Shown here one piece after another: positions 1-9,959 of a DNA stretch of 64,000 bases. This DNA comes from Oasisia sp. SBJ-2009 (Eukaryota > Annelida > Polychaeta > Sabellida > Siboglinidae), in the NCBI GenBank assembly GCA_964017155.1, contig OZ024863.1:44246330-44310329 (forward strand). The letters run 5' to 3'. Numbering within the stretch: position 1 is the first letter of the stretch; every line of letters begins with the position of its first letter. Both the position numbers and the translations under genes were made by a program. The notes beneath the pieces were generated by a model. It saw only the letters and a program-made list of their open reading frames with translations, searched no databases and was not told the origin of the DNA.

Positions 1-186
1 AGCTGAAAAGCAATACGAATTAGTTAAGCCTTACCTACAAAACTAATAATAATTCAAACCTACTGCTGTCGTCACAGAAGTACCCTTTTTCATACTCTTC
101 ATTCCGATGTCCAGTGACGTCAAAGCACCTGGAAACATAAAGAAAACAAAGTTAGTAGAGCAAGGGAAACTTGATTATGTTAATTT

Positions 187-500
187 CTGGGTCTTCTTCT
201 GCTCCATCTTCTGTGTCCACTTCTGCGTCCCTTTCAGTGTCCTCTTTTGCGTCCTCTTCTGTTCCATCTTCTGCGTCCCCTTCTGCGTCCTCTTCCAGCA
301 TGTTTTGGTCCTCTTCTGCGTCCTCTTCTGCTCCATCTTCTGCGTCCCCTTCTGCGTCCTATTCCAGCATTTTGGGTCCTCTTCTGCGTCTTCTTCTGTT
401 CCATCTTCTGCGTCCTCTTCTGCGTCTGCTTCTGCGTCCGTTTCTGCGTCCTCTTCTGCTCCATCTTCTGCGTCCGCTTCTGCGTCCTCTTCTGGGTCAC
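187..500. repeat. Low-complexity array, 6/12/24-bp periodic (GCGTCCTCTTCT-type)
   Basis: A pyrimidine-rich plus strand built from variants of tctgcgtcctcttctgctcc. Because the period is a multiple of three, several frames on both strands stay open: Ser/Ala-rich on plus, Glu/Asp/Ala- or Thr/Gln/Lys-rich on minus. No start context, splice signal or homology favours one frame, so I call it a repeat and not a gene. Its purine-rich strand resembles the GAAGAGGA-rich modules at 5-8.5 kb. Confidence 0.8.
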
Positions 501-819
501 ATAAGATAATAATTAGCGACATACCTTTTGATCGATACACCGCTTTCCAGTGTGTGCTGCCATCTCGGCTGTCGATCTGTATCTGAAATACAAAGACAAA
601 TCAACATAACCGGCAAGTAATATGCTGCCCCGTGACTTGGTTACAGTTGGTAGAGACTCTTTCCGGGTACTGGCAGCCAATCTGCGCCCGTGAGTAGCCA
701 AGCAGAGCAGGGACGACTAGACCGTGTTGTTAGATTTACGGCTACATGATCACATATTGCTAGCAGCTCATAAATAGGTATTAATTAATGTAAACGTATG
801 AATGCATTATGGTATGGAA

Positions 820-998
820 TGTTGATAGGGAGAGAGATAGGGGGAGAGAGAGATAGAGAGAGATAGAGAGATACAGACCGACAGACCGACAGACCGACAG
901 ACCGACAGACAGACAGACAGACAGACAGAGAGAGAGAGGGGGGGGGGAGAGAGACAGAGACAGAGAGAGACAGAGAGAGAGAGACAGAGACAGAGCGC
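820..998. repeat. Compound (GA)n / (GACA)n / (GATA)n microsatellite
   Basis: Purine-rich simple repeat with gagagagata, gacagaccgacagacc and gagacagaga blocks and a run of G. Confidence 0.9.
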
Positions 999-1104
999 GC
1001 CTATATTATAATTCTTTATTGCGTTGGAAATAATAATGAGAAAAAATACGCAGTGAACTAAAATGACAACCGGAAAAAATTAACGAGAATAGAGCGTCTG
1101 TACA

Positions 1105-1304
1105 GGCGACGCTGAACAGTTCAGTGACTTTTCGGTAAAGTGACGTCATAAAAGGCAATCTAAATGCTCTTATTAAGAACTATGAAAGTAAACCTTATTT
1201 GACACTTTGCTATTTATCGTTGTGATGCTACAGTGAGTGACAAAACACATCAGTAAACACTGTTCGTTTAGCTTTGCCCGCTCTCTGAACTGTTCAGCGT
1301 CGCC
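1105..1304. mobile_element. 200-bp element with perfect 20-bp terminal inverted repeats
   Basis: GGCGACGCTGAACAGTTCAG at 1105-1124 is exactly reversed at 1285-1304. Each arm also contains the palindrome CTGAACAGTTCAG. The interior is AT-rich without an ORF. This size and layout suit a MITE, but I see no target-site duplication. Confidence 0.5.
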
Positions 1305-2038
1305 ATGATGTTGCCGCCGCAACAACACTCAACAATCGACTTGAGATATCGTACGGCATACCTTTCCGCGTTGACCATGCTTGAAACATCGCTATCATTT
1401 AAACAGACCTACCTCTCAGATGTGTATGCAAGCTTATTCATATGTTGGGATCGAACACAAATACGTTTCTTCCCGAATACAACGGCGCCTCGCCTGTGCC
1501 TCCTCGATCATTCGCCGTGGATACTGGAAACCAGTGTTGACGTCATTTCCGCGCCAGCAGTCACGTGCGCGTTACTATCGCTTAAACGACGAACGCGCGA
1601 AACCCGTTCTACAGATTTACGTAAGGTCATCCCCAGTCTCCAAACAGAGGTTCTCTTCCGATCGCTCTGTAGCGAAAAATCCTGCCACTGAAAAATAGAT
1701 GTGCAATACAATTTTAATAAAGCACCATGGCATAACAATAAATTCAAAGCATAATCTATGTTAGTGGTTATGCAGAAGCAGACAGTCTACTCTTATTTTT
1801 TAAAGATGTGCAAAATGGTACAATATTGTAGACAGTTATTCAAAATAAGAGTGATCTAAATGTTTAGTACGACATAGGCCAAAGATATTTGCCTGCATTT
1901 CGTTCTGCAAAAGGGTATCTTTCATGTATGCTAGTTGACAAAATAAATACGTCATTAAATAAGGCAGGTAGCATACCCTTATAATGCTTGAACATTAAAA
2001 TACAGCATAGGTATATGTTTATCTGATATATATTTACA
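1305..2038. other. Intergenic, no gene recognised
   Basis: The 128-codon open frame from 1305 resembles nothing I know, overlaps open frames in other phases, and begins inside the end of the inverted-repeat element. The rest is AT-rich with no repeats or signals seen. Confidence 0.5.
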
Positions 2039-2773
2039 CAAGTGGGTAAATGCTTCAAGGATGAAGCAGGACTGGGGCAATATGAATGGGAGTGGGACTA
2101 CTACAGGGTAAATGCTTCGCAGCTAAACACGTATGAGACACGAATTAAAGTAAGGAGATAAGCCCCCTCCCCCCGCCCCCTACCCCCTCCCCCGCCCCCC
2201 TCCTTCCGACTGTCCCCAGTCCAGCCGCCGTCCTCTCCCTTCCCCGTTCATTCATATTTCCGGCTGAAATGTGCGCTGGCACGCTGTCCGTGGCAGGCTT
2301 GGCTCCGTGTTCGTCCTACCACCAATCAGAATTTGAGCCCAGGCCGTCACCAGTTGTTGAATGCCCCCCCCCCCGATTTTGCCGCATGTTCGCCTATTTT
2401 CCACCCCAAATCAAAATTATGCGATCTCGCCCCTCCCTGAAACGAAATGATGGTGACGCTCTAACGTATATTCGACATGGGATGTGACCGTCGGTGGTGA
2501 GGAACGTTCTGCAGTGGCGCAATTTCAGACGGAAATATGAATGAACGGGGAAGGGAGAGGATGGCGGCTGGACTGGGGACAGTCGGAAGGAGGTGGGCGG
2601 GGGGAGGGGTAGTGGGCGGGGGGAGGGGTAGGGGGCGGGGGAGGGGGCTTGTCTCCTTACTTTAACTCGTGTTTCATACGTGTTTTTGCTGCGAATCATT
2701 TACCCTGGAGTAGTCCCACTCCCATTCATATTACCCCAGTCCTGCTTCAACCCTTGAAGCATTTCCCCACTTG
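2039..2773. mobile_element. 735-bp fold-back element (long imperfect inverted repeat)
   Basis: The left arm (2039-2290) and right arm (2495-2773) are reverse complements over most of their length. Examples are CAAGTGGG...CCCACTTG at the tips, gcaggactggggcaatatga against its complement near 2733-2752, and the C-rich block at 2161-2215 against the G-rich block at 2588-2650. The loop is about 200 bp. There is no transposase. The C/G tract lengths differ between arms. Confidence 0.7.
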
Positions 2774-2937
2774 TTTTATTCCTTTACCCGCGAAGCCAAC
2801 ATCTGTACATGCAATAGTTGCTGGAAAATGGTGGCGCCACACTACGGAGTTTTCTCGAGTAAGTGACATTAATTACATAAACGCCACCACGATAACCTGG
2901 CGCTGCTGTCGCTAACGTTTGAACACAGCGAAAGTCG

Positions 2938-3320
2938 AACGTTTGAAACATCAAAAACTCGAGTTGAGGGACGAAACTCAAAAATCGACCATTTTGCATA
3001 TTCGAGGCTTGCTCTGGGCTTTCCAAAATGGTATAGCACATGTCTGTAGCTATGCCCAATCGCTGGATCAATTCGTATCACCTTAGTGTTTAGGAAACTC
3101 CATTCCATTCATAGTAGGAAAGGTACGGCAAAAAGTTTGAAACATCGAAAACTCGAGTTGAGGGACGAAAATCAAAAATCGACGATTTTGCATATTCGAG
3201 GCTTGCTCTGGGCTTTCCAAAATGGTACATAGGCCTATCTGTAGCTATTCCCAATCGCTGGATCAATTCTTATCACTTTAGTACGTGTTTAGGAAACTCC
3301 ATTCCATTCATATTAGGAAG
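2938..3320. repeat. Direct tandem duplication of a ~185-bp segment
   Basis: The block at 2938-3121 is repeated at 3132-3320 with few differences: gaaacatc-aaaactcgagttgaggg, then gcatattcgaggcttgctct, and ending ggaaactccattccattcat. Both copies end in a short ggta(cc/cg) sequence; after the second copy this has expanded into the CCTTA array. Confidence 0.85.
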
Positions 3321-3323
3321 GGT

Positions 3324-3683
3324 ACCTTACCTTACCTTACCTTACCTTACCTTACCTTACCTTACCTTACCTTACCTTACCTTACCTTACCTTACCTTAC
3401 CTTACCTTACCTTACCTTACCTTACCTTACCTTACCTTACCTTACCTTACCTTACCTTACCTTACCTTACCTTACCTTACCTTACCTTACCTTACCTTAC
3501 CTTACCTTAATTACCTTACCTTACCTTACCTTACCTTACCTTACCTTACCTTACCTTACCTTACCTTACCTTACCTTACCTTACCTTACCTTACCTTACC
3601 TTACCTTACCTTACCTTACCTTACCTTACCTTACCTTACCTTACCTTACCTTACCTTACCTTACCTTACCTTACCTTACCTTA
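3324..3683. repeat. (CCTTA)n pentanucleotide satellite, ~72 copies
   Basis: Nearly pure CCTTA repeat, with one interruption near 3509 (ccttaattacc). The frame it leaves open (LPYLT repeats) has no coding meaning. Confidence 0.98.
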
Positions 3684-4990
3684 GGACGGTTCAGATCGTA
3701 GGATTCTGTATTCCTCTGTGATCAGCTCTTCGTTTTCATTATCTATTAATATTAAATCGCATGTTCCGGTTCTATTGTTAGTAATTCTCAACGGTGCTTC
3801 GAAGTCATATAAAATATCCTGGTTATACCAAAATGTGTCTAGTCGTGTTTAAAATGAATTAAATTAAATTAAATGCCGTACCCTTCCTGAATCTGCAGTG
3901 GTGATCTGCGTGATCAAAAAATCCTACATGACTATAATGATGCGCAAAAGTCTCTTTTGCAATACATAATATGTTTTATCTAGATATACTTTCAGGGCCC
4001 ATAATGGGTAGATAAGCATATAATACATATTTAACAAGTCTTATGTAATTTGTACTGTGGGACACCGTTTTTTGTAATTTGCTCCAGTAGGGCCTATAAT
4101 GTAGACCCAGAAATTTATATCTTGCTTACAGTGTAAATTGTTTTGTCTATGACAAATGTTAGTATCCATCTCTCTTATAACTGTAAACACTAACTAGGGA
4201 AAGTCTGATTATTACAACCAAAACAAAAGTCCTATATTTTTAATTAATAATAGAATATATAATATAATTAATAAATTAAACTTATATTAACACAAAATAA
4301 ATAGAAATACAAATTTGCAGTTGTTTATAAAAAATTATTACGGCAGTGTCCGTGAGGTGGCATCATTGTATAGATCACGCGGATACCAAACAAAAGCCGT
4401 TAATTGGGCCAGACTGTCTTCTCGGCGTAGTTCCGCAGCCGATCGACAGTCGGTTAATCGTCGGTTAATCGACACTGATCGTTGTCGTTGTCCCGTTGAC
4501 GTTTTCGTTCATAAAATATCCCATTTCTAATCTAAGTTTATGTGTTCTTCGTTCTTCTTCGTTCGTATACTCCAAACAGCCCCTTCTGGGACTAACATAG
4601 GAGTGTGTTTAAGCAGCATGTATGGCATCATGTATATGTCGGCATGTATATCATATGTATATTATTATGTATGGGTTTCGACGCTGATGAATGTGTATAT
4701 ATTATAATTGTCCTGTGCCAGGTGTGAAGATGCTAGAAAAAGTACATACATAAAATCGAGTAAAGTATCAGCGATAATCAGGAGTCGAGGCGCAAGTAAA
4801 AACACAGACCACGTCCACAGCTTAGACAACTAGAACTGTAGAAATGTGACACAATTCCTACCCAAAATACATAGATAGTTGGAGCTACCAACATAACAAC
4901 TGCATAACAATAGATGCAATGTTTTTCACGGCTATGTACATGTGTGATATTCTATAACGCAATTCAACGTTATCATCATTTTAAAATAAA
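3684..4990. other. AT-rich intergenic DNA, nothing recognised
   Basis: Contains short AT-rich simple tracts such as aattaaattaaattaaat near 3855, and stretches of poly-purine. No plausible exon, RNA gene or long repeat was seen. Confidence 0.5.
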
Positions 4991-5103
4991 TGTGAGAATG
5001 CGGAGGCTGGTCCAGCGTCAGACCACATAAGAGAGAGAAAGGTATGTAATATTTATATTATATTCTCCTAAATAATGTTGAGTTGAATATTTTTCTGTTT
5101 TAG

Positions 5104-5277
5104 GGATTTAGGGAAGAGGATGAACGTACTAGAAGAAGATCCAGAACACGAATGAGAGGAGGGAGAAGAGGATTGAGAAGAGGAACCAGGAAGAGGAAGA
5201 AGAGGAGCGAGAAGAGGACTGAAAAGAGGAAGAAGATAACAAGAAGAAGAAATAAGAAGAGGACTATCAAACAAAAG
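5104..5277 (+). CDS. Exon-like module (basic type), intact frame
   Basis: Between ctgttttag and a GTATGT donor lie 58 open codons, beginning GFREEDERTRRRSRTRMRGG and ending NKKRTIKQK. The peptide is extremely Arg/Lys-rich with RS-like pairs. I do not recognise it. The upstream block ending at 5040 also ends AGAAAG|GTATGT and would join in frame. Confidence 0.35.
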
Positions 5278-5552
5278 GTATGTTTCTAATTGCATTATTG
5301 AAGACATGTTTCACACATTTTACTAACTATTCATTTACTGTTTATAGATGGATGAAGGATGGAGGATGCAGATGACGATAACTGAGAATGATTGAGAACC
5401 CGAACAGGAACGTTTGTGTGAAAAAAGATGAGTATGAAACAAAGTGTACATCCACAATTGAACCTTTATAAGACTCAACAAAATTGATTGATTTATCTAA
5501 TTTGTACTACTGTTTCTTGACGAGTTTCACTTATTCCTGGTTCTGTTTTCAG

Positions 5553-5639
5553 AGTGAAAAAATAAGACTCAGAAAAGATAACTCTGAAGATGCAAGTGAA
5601 GGTGATTCAGAGGAAAATACAGCAGGGGAACAATCTTGA
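5553..5639 (+). CDS. Exon-like module (acidic type), intact, with stop
   Basis: After ggttctgttttcag, 28 codons plus stop read SEKIRLRKDNSEDASEGDSE then ENTAGEQS. The EGD-EEN-AG-Q end recurs in the modules at 6595 and 8390, which is the best evidence that this frame was once under coding constraint. Confidence 0.35.
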   Translation, partial: SEKIRLRKDNSEDASEGDSEENTAGEQS

Positions 5640-6034
5640 CATAGAACTAAAAGATAAGTATGAAACAAGAGTACACAATTAAGATGTCTCTCACTTGTTC
5701 ATTTACTGTTTACCGATGGAGAAACAAACGGGGGAGGAAAACACGAACCTGAAGAAGAAACTTCACGTGAAACAAAAAGATAAATATGAAATAAAGGGTA
5801 CACCCACAGTCACAACTGCATAAGAGACAACTGTTTCTGTTTTCAGATTTAAAATGTAGCCACCGAAGAGAACTGTGAAGTTGCCGCTGAAACAGTAGTG
5901 AAGTATGAAACAAAAGTACATCATTCATTGCAGCAACAGGAATATAGGATTCTAGAATTGCAATTAGTGTTCATGTTGTAATTCCTGCATATCATATTTT
6001 CTTATCTTATTCAATTGTTCCTTTTTCTTTTCAG

Positions 6035-6161
6035 ATGGGGATGCAGAGGAACAAAGACGGGATCAAGGAAAGGAAAAATTAGGGGAGTAAGGAGAGGGAC
6101 AAATAGAAGAACAAGGGCAGGAACCACAAACACGATCCCAAAGTTCTGAATCAAACAAAAG
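6035..6161 (+). pseudogene. Exon-like module (basic type), frame interrupted
   Basis: Starts after tttcttttcag with ATGGGGATGCAGAGGAAC and ends AAACAAAAG|GTATGT, like the modules at 5104 and 6811. The homologous frame hits TAG after 15 codons, so this copy looks broken. Confidence 0.35.
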
Positions 6162-6445
6162 GTATGTCATATTTTATATTACAACATTTTTTCTGAATGT
6201 TTCTTCTGTTTTATATTGGGATAATAGGATGTACCAGAAGTAGAGGAACCAGAAAATAAAGAAGACCTAGAAGAGAAATCTTAAGAAGAGGAATCATCAG
6301 AAGAGGAAGAAGAAGATGTCCTAGAAGATGTATCATCACAAGAGGAATCGTGACAAGACGACCATGAAGAAGATTATCAAACAAATTGGAAATCTGCAAT
6401 TGCATTTAATACATGTCACTCACTTATTAATTTACTGTTTACAGA

Positions 6446-6514
6446 TGGAGAAGAAAACAGCATAGAGGAGAACAGGAACCTGAAGAGGAACCATCAGGTG
6501 AAACAAAAACATAA
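6446..6514 (+). CDS. Exon-like module (EPEEE type), short, with stop
   Basis: After actgtttacag|A, the frame reads WRRKQHRGEQEPEEEPSGET then KT and stop. Copies at about 5716, 7267 and 8230 share GEQEPEEE-S-ETK but carry substitutions, a lost AG (5714) or early stops (8230). Confidence 0.3.
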   Translation, partial: WRRKQHRGEQEPEEEPSGETKT

Positions 6515-6594
6515 GTATGAAACAAAGGGTACATTCACAGTTGCAACAGCAAGAGGGAATACTATTGTTTGATGACTATGTTTGTGATTTCAGA

Positions 6595-6672
6595 TGGGAA
6601 AAAGAAGACACAGAAGAGAACTATAAAGCTGAAGGTGATCAAGAGGAAAATAGAGCTGGGCAACAACCTTGA
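6595..6672 (+). CDS. Exon-like module (acidic type), intact, with stop
   Basis: After gtgatttcag|A, 25 codons read WEKEDTEENYKAEGDQEENR then AGQQP and stop. It starts in the same phase as the module at 6446, so the two could be alternative terminal exons. Confidence 0.35.
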   Translation, partial: WEKEDTEENYKAEGDQEENRAGQQP

Positions 6673-6810
6673 TGAGTAACGAAAGGTTCAGTATAAATGA
6701 AAATTACATAATTAAATGTAGAATGTCAATTAACGTTTCTGTTAATTCTGTTGTATTTCCTGCATATAGTATTTTCAAATCTTATTCAGTGCTCCTCTTT
6801 CTCTTTTCAG

Positions 6811-6949
6811 GTGGGGAAGGAAAGGAACAAAGAGGGGATCAAGAAGAAGATCAAGGAGGGTAATAAGGAGAGGAACAAAGAGAGGGACAAACAGCGGAAC
6901 AAGGAAAGAAACCACGAAGGCGATCCCAAAGTTTTAATTCATAGGAAAG
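6811..6949 (+). CDS. Exon-like module (basic type), intact
   Basis: After ctcttttcag, 46 codons read VGKERNKEGIKKKIKEGNKE and onward to VLIHRK, closed by AAAG|GTATGT. It is a Lys/Arg/Asn/Glu repeat of K-E-R-N type, probably helical. Confidence 0.35.
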
Positions 6950-7658
6950 GTATGTAATATTTTATATTATAATTTACAAAAATATGTTTTGTTGAATGTT
7001 TTTCTGTTTTATATTGGGGAAGAAGATGTAGAAGAGGAATCATCACAAGAGGAATAAGACGAGGACCCAGGAGAGAAAGAAGAGGACCAGAAGAGAAGAG
7101 AATTCATCAGAAGAGAAATGGGCAAACAAGGAATCATCAGAAAAAAGGAATCCTGAGAAGAGGATTCGTGAGTACAGGAGCAAGCAGAAGAAATCCAAAT
7201 AAATGTTAGGTCTGCAATTGCCTTTCTGAAGACATGTTTCTCACTTATTTATTTATTGTTTGCAGATGGAAAAGAAAACGGCAGACAGGAGAACAAGAAC
7301 CTGAAGAGGAAACTTCACATGAAACAAAGAGATGAGTATGAATCAAAGGTTACATCCACTGTTGCAAGTGCATGAAAGGCTACTGTTGTTTGATGACTTT
7401 CACTTATTCCTGTTTCTATTTTCAAATCGAAAAAAAAGCAGCAGAGAACTGAGAAGATGACGGTGAGGATGATCCAGAGAAAAACACAGCAGGGGAAAAA
7501 CCGTGATGAGGAACTAAAAGATAAGTGTGAAAGACATGTATATAATTAATTGTAGCAACAGGCAGACATGATTCTAGAATTGCAATTAATGCTTCTATTG
7601 TATTTTCTGCATATCGTCTTTTCAAATGATATTAAGTTATTCCTTTTCATCTTTTCAG

Positions 7659-8128
7659 ATGGAGAAGGAGACGAACAAGGGGGGCTCAAGGAGAAGAACA
7701 AGGGGGGGCTCAAGGAGAAGAACAAGGGGGGCTCAAGGAGAAGAACAAGGGGGGCTCAAGGAGAAGAACAAGGGGGGGCTCAAAGAGAAGAACAAGGGGG
7801 GGCTCAAGGAGAAGAACAAGGGGGGCTCAAGGAGAAGAACAAGGGGGGCTCAAGGAGAAGAACAAGGGGGGGGGGCTCAAGGAGAAGAACAAGGGGGGGG
7901 CTCAAGGAGAAGAACAAGGGGGGCTCAAGGAGAAGAACAAGGGGGCTCAAGGAGAAGAACAAGGGGGGCTCAAGGAGAAGAACAAGGGGGGCTCAAGGAG
8001 AACAAGGGGGGCTCACGGAGAAGAACAAGAATAGGAAGAACAGGACCTAGAAGAGGAATCATCAGAATACAGAGAACAAGAGGACCTGAAGAGGTAAGAG
8101 AAGAGGAATACTCAGAAGAGGAGTCATG
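7659..8128 (+). CDS. Exon-like module with expanded internal GGSRRRTR / QGEEQGGA minisatellite
   Basis: After catcttttcag, the frame ATGGAGAAGGAGACG stays open for 156 codons through about 15 copies of a 22-27-bp unit (ggggctcaaggagaagaaca). Runs of G change length between units, so the reading phase moves between GGSRRRTR, AQGEEQGG and LKEKNKGG versions. It corresponds to the basic module of the other units, lengthened by minisatellite growth. The copy at 7422-7505, downstream of tctattttcaaatc, is the acidic type with an early stop. Confidence 0.35.
7676..8032. repeat. ~24-bp minisatellite (GGGGCTCAAGGAGAAGAACAAG)n
   Basis: About 15 units that differ chiefly in the length of the G run (4-9). 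Confidence 0.95.
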
Positions 8129-8389
8129 AGAATAGGAGAGGAAGAAGAGGAACATAAATCAAACAAATCATAAGTCTGCAATTGCATTTGTGAAGACAAG
8201 TCTCTCACTTGCTGATTTACTGTTTAGAGATGAAGAAGTAAATGACGGATAGGAGAACAGGAACCTGAAGAGGAAACTCGACGTGAAACAAAAAGACACG
8301 TAAGAAACAAAGGGTACATCCACAGTTACAACTGTATGAGAGACTACTACTGTTTGATGACTTTCACTTATTGCTGTTTCTGTCTTCAG

Positions 8390-8473
8390 GTTGAAAAAGT
8401 AGACACAGAAGAGAACTGTAAGGATGTCGCTGAAGGTGATCGAGAGGAAAACACAACAGGACAACAACCTTGA
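8390..8473 (+). CDS. Exon-like module (acidic type), intact, with stop
   Basis: After ctgtcttcag, 27 codons read VEKVDTEENCKDVAEGDREE then NTTGQQP and stop. This is the third intact copy of the EGD-EEN-(A/T)G-Q family, with the same frame and stop position as those at 5553 and 6595. Confidence 0.35.
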   Translation, partial: VEKVDTEENCKDVAEGDREENTTGQQP

Positions 8474-8500
8474 GGAGGAAAGATAAGTGTGATAGAAAAG

Positions 8501-9060
8501 TACATATTTAAATGTAGCAACAGGCAGACATGATTTTAGAATTGCAGTTAATGTTTCTGTTGTATTTCCTGCGTATCGTATTTTCAAATTTTTGAATCGT
8601 TGAATTTGGTACAATTATCATATTGTCAACATCAAGAAAGAATTCCTTAGCTCTGGCAAATTTTTTTGAATGGTGAAACATCACCTTATTCATTCACAAG
8701 GGAAAATATAAGGGACACCCATGCCCTACGAAAATCATTCCGTCTTAAAACATTTGGAAACCTCTCAGAAGATGCCCAGTCAATCTTATTGAACTGTTGC
8801 GGCGCTAAGGAATGAAGTCTTTGAAATCTCTTCCTCTAAGTTCCATGTTTGGTACAAAACGGGAATATGAGTAGCACACAAGATGTTGATATCCTTACTT
8901 TCAGGTAACCATACCCCTGGAAAACACCCCCCGTACCACCGGGGAAATGTATACCCCAGTTTGGGAGCTGCTGATATAATAAAAGTATCTTAGCACTGTT
9001 TAGATTTGCATTAAAGTTGCATTTCAACTGCCATCCTTTGTTGAGCAACATTGTTTGGTT
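8501..9060. other. Intergenic, nothing recognised
   Basis: The first 90 bases continue the intervening sequence of the module array (gtagcaacaggcagacatga). The rest holds no exon or repeat I can name. Confidence 0.5.
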
Positions 9061-9064
9061 TGTG

Positions 9065-9223
9065 TGTAGTGTGGTGTGGAGTGGTGTGGTGTGGTGTGGT
9101 GTGGTGTGGAGTGGTGTGGTGTGGTGTGGTGTGGTGTGGTGTGGTGTGGTGTGGTGTGGTGTGGTGTGGTGTGGTGTGGTGTGGTGTGGTGTGGTGTGGT
9201 GTGGTGTGGTGTGGTGTGGTGTG
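9065..9223. repeat. (GTGTG)n pentanucleotide repeat
   Basis: About 32 copies with a few GGAGT variants. The same motif occurs at 40996-41091. Confidence 0.98.
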
Positions 9224-9913
9224 TGGATACCAGCACATAGCATGGGGATGTTTTGGTGGGGGAGGGAGTAATGTTTAAGCTGTGTCTCTAATGGGAACAC
9301 AATTATCAGTTACTTCTGACAAATATGGGCATTAGGCAGAACCATTCTTGGTGTTGTGCATGCCTATTCACCATGAAGCCATGTTGACAGTTTGCAATTA
9401 TATCTTACATGTTAAGCAGCATTAAACAACAACAATACCAAACAAATAAAATAAACATGGTTTTTAATCAATCATCTACTATACTCATTACAGAATTACA
9501 TGAATTGCAGAAGGAGCACCATTAGAGTTGACATAACATTACTGACACATAAGTTATGCCAATCGGCAGGTTTATCATAACAGCCTGCCACTCATTGCGA
9601 GGACGGAATTCTACAATTTCAGTCGGTCTACACAGACACAGTATGCATTTCCCATATACAATGCCATTCATTCTGCTATAGTTATTTTGTATGAAATAGA
9701 AAATCCTGATATAATACAAATGTCTTGCATTCATCAGACAGGTATAGAATTGAATGATGAACTCATAATGTTTGAAGAGAAAGTATATAAATTGTTTGCA
9801 AGCAAAACCAGGATGATTTGGATTTATGTAGATACATTGTGTAAACAACTCTAGATTTAATTTCAATTTGTACAGAATTTCAAGTCAACAATATGAATTT
9901 AAACATAAAATAA

Positions 9914-9959
9914 GTGGCATTGATTGCCACTTGCATAAGCATGACTGCTTATGCAAGTG
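9914..9959. other. Two adjoining perfect hairpins
   Basis: GTGGCA/TGCCAC at 9914-9930 overlaps a 14-bp perfect stem, CACTTGCATAAGCA at 9928-9941 and its complement at 9946-9959, with a TGAC loop. The two stems share the CAC, so they could be mutually exclusive folds. Confidence 0.6.

Larger units (their letters stand above)
4991..8500 (+). repeat. Tandem array of exon-like modules coding charged peptides
   Basis: At least five imperfect units of about 370-960 bp. Each carries purine-rich coding-like blocks flanked by a pyrimidine tract plus AG (ctgtttacag, ctgttttcag) and by GTATGT or by aaaagataagtatgaaac. Three block classes recur: one of the form EPEEE(T/P)S-ETK-stop, one EGD-EEN-AG-Q-stop, and one Lys/Arg-rich block ending AAACAAAAG|GTATGT. 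The intervening AT-rich segments (attgcaactgcatgagagact, gtagcaacaggcagacatga) are repeated too, so whole genomic units were duplicated. Some copies have in-frame stops or lost AGs. It may be a gene with many small duplicated or alternative exons, or a decayed array of one. Confidence 0.7.

Noticed and set aside
107..586. Long overlapping open frames on both strands (Ser/Ala-rich, Glu/Asp-rich)
   Set aside because: They follow from a 3n-periodic repeat; all phases stay open and nothing supports transcription or splicing.
1305..1691. 128-codon plus-strand open frame
   Set aside because: No recognisable domain, and overlapped by equally open frames in another phase and on the opposite strand.
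3285..3701. 138-codon frame of LPYLT repeats
   Set aside because: It is a translation of the CCTTA satellite.
9051..9278. Cys/Val/Trp or His/Thr repeat proteins
   Set aside because: By-products of the GTGTG microsatellite.
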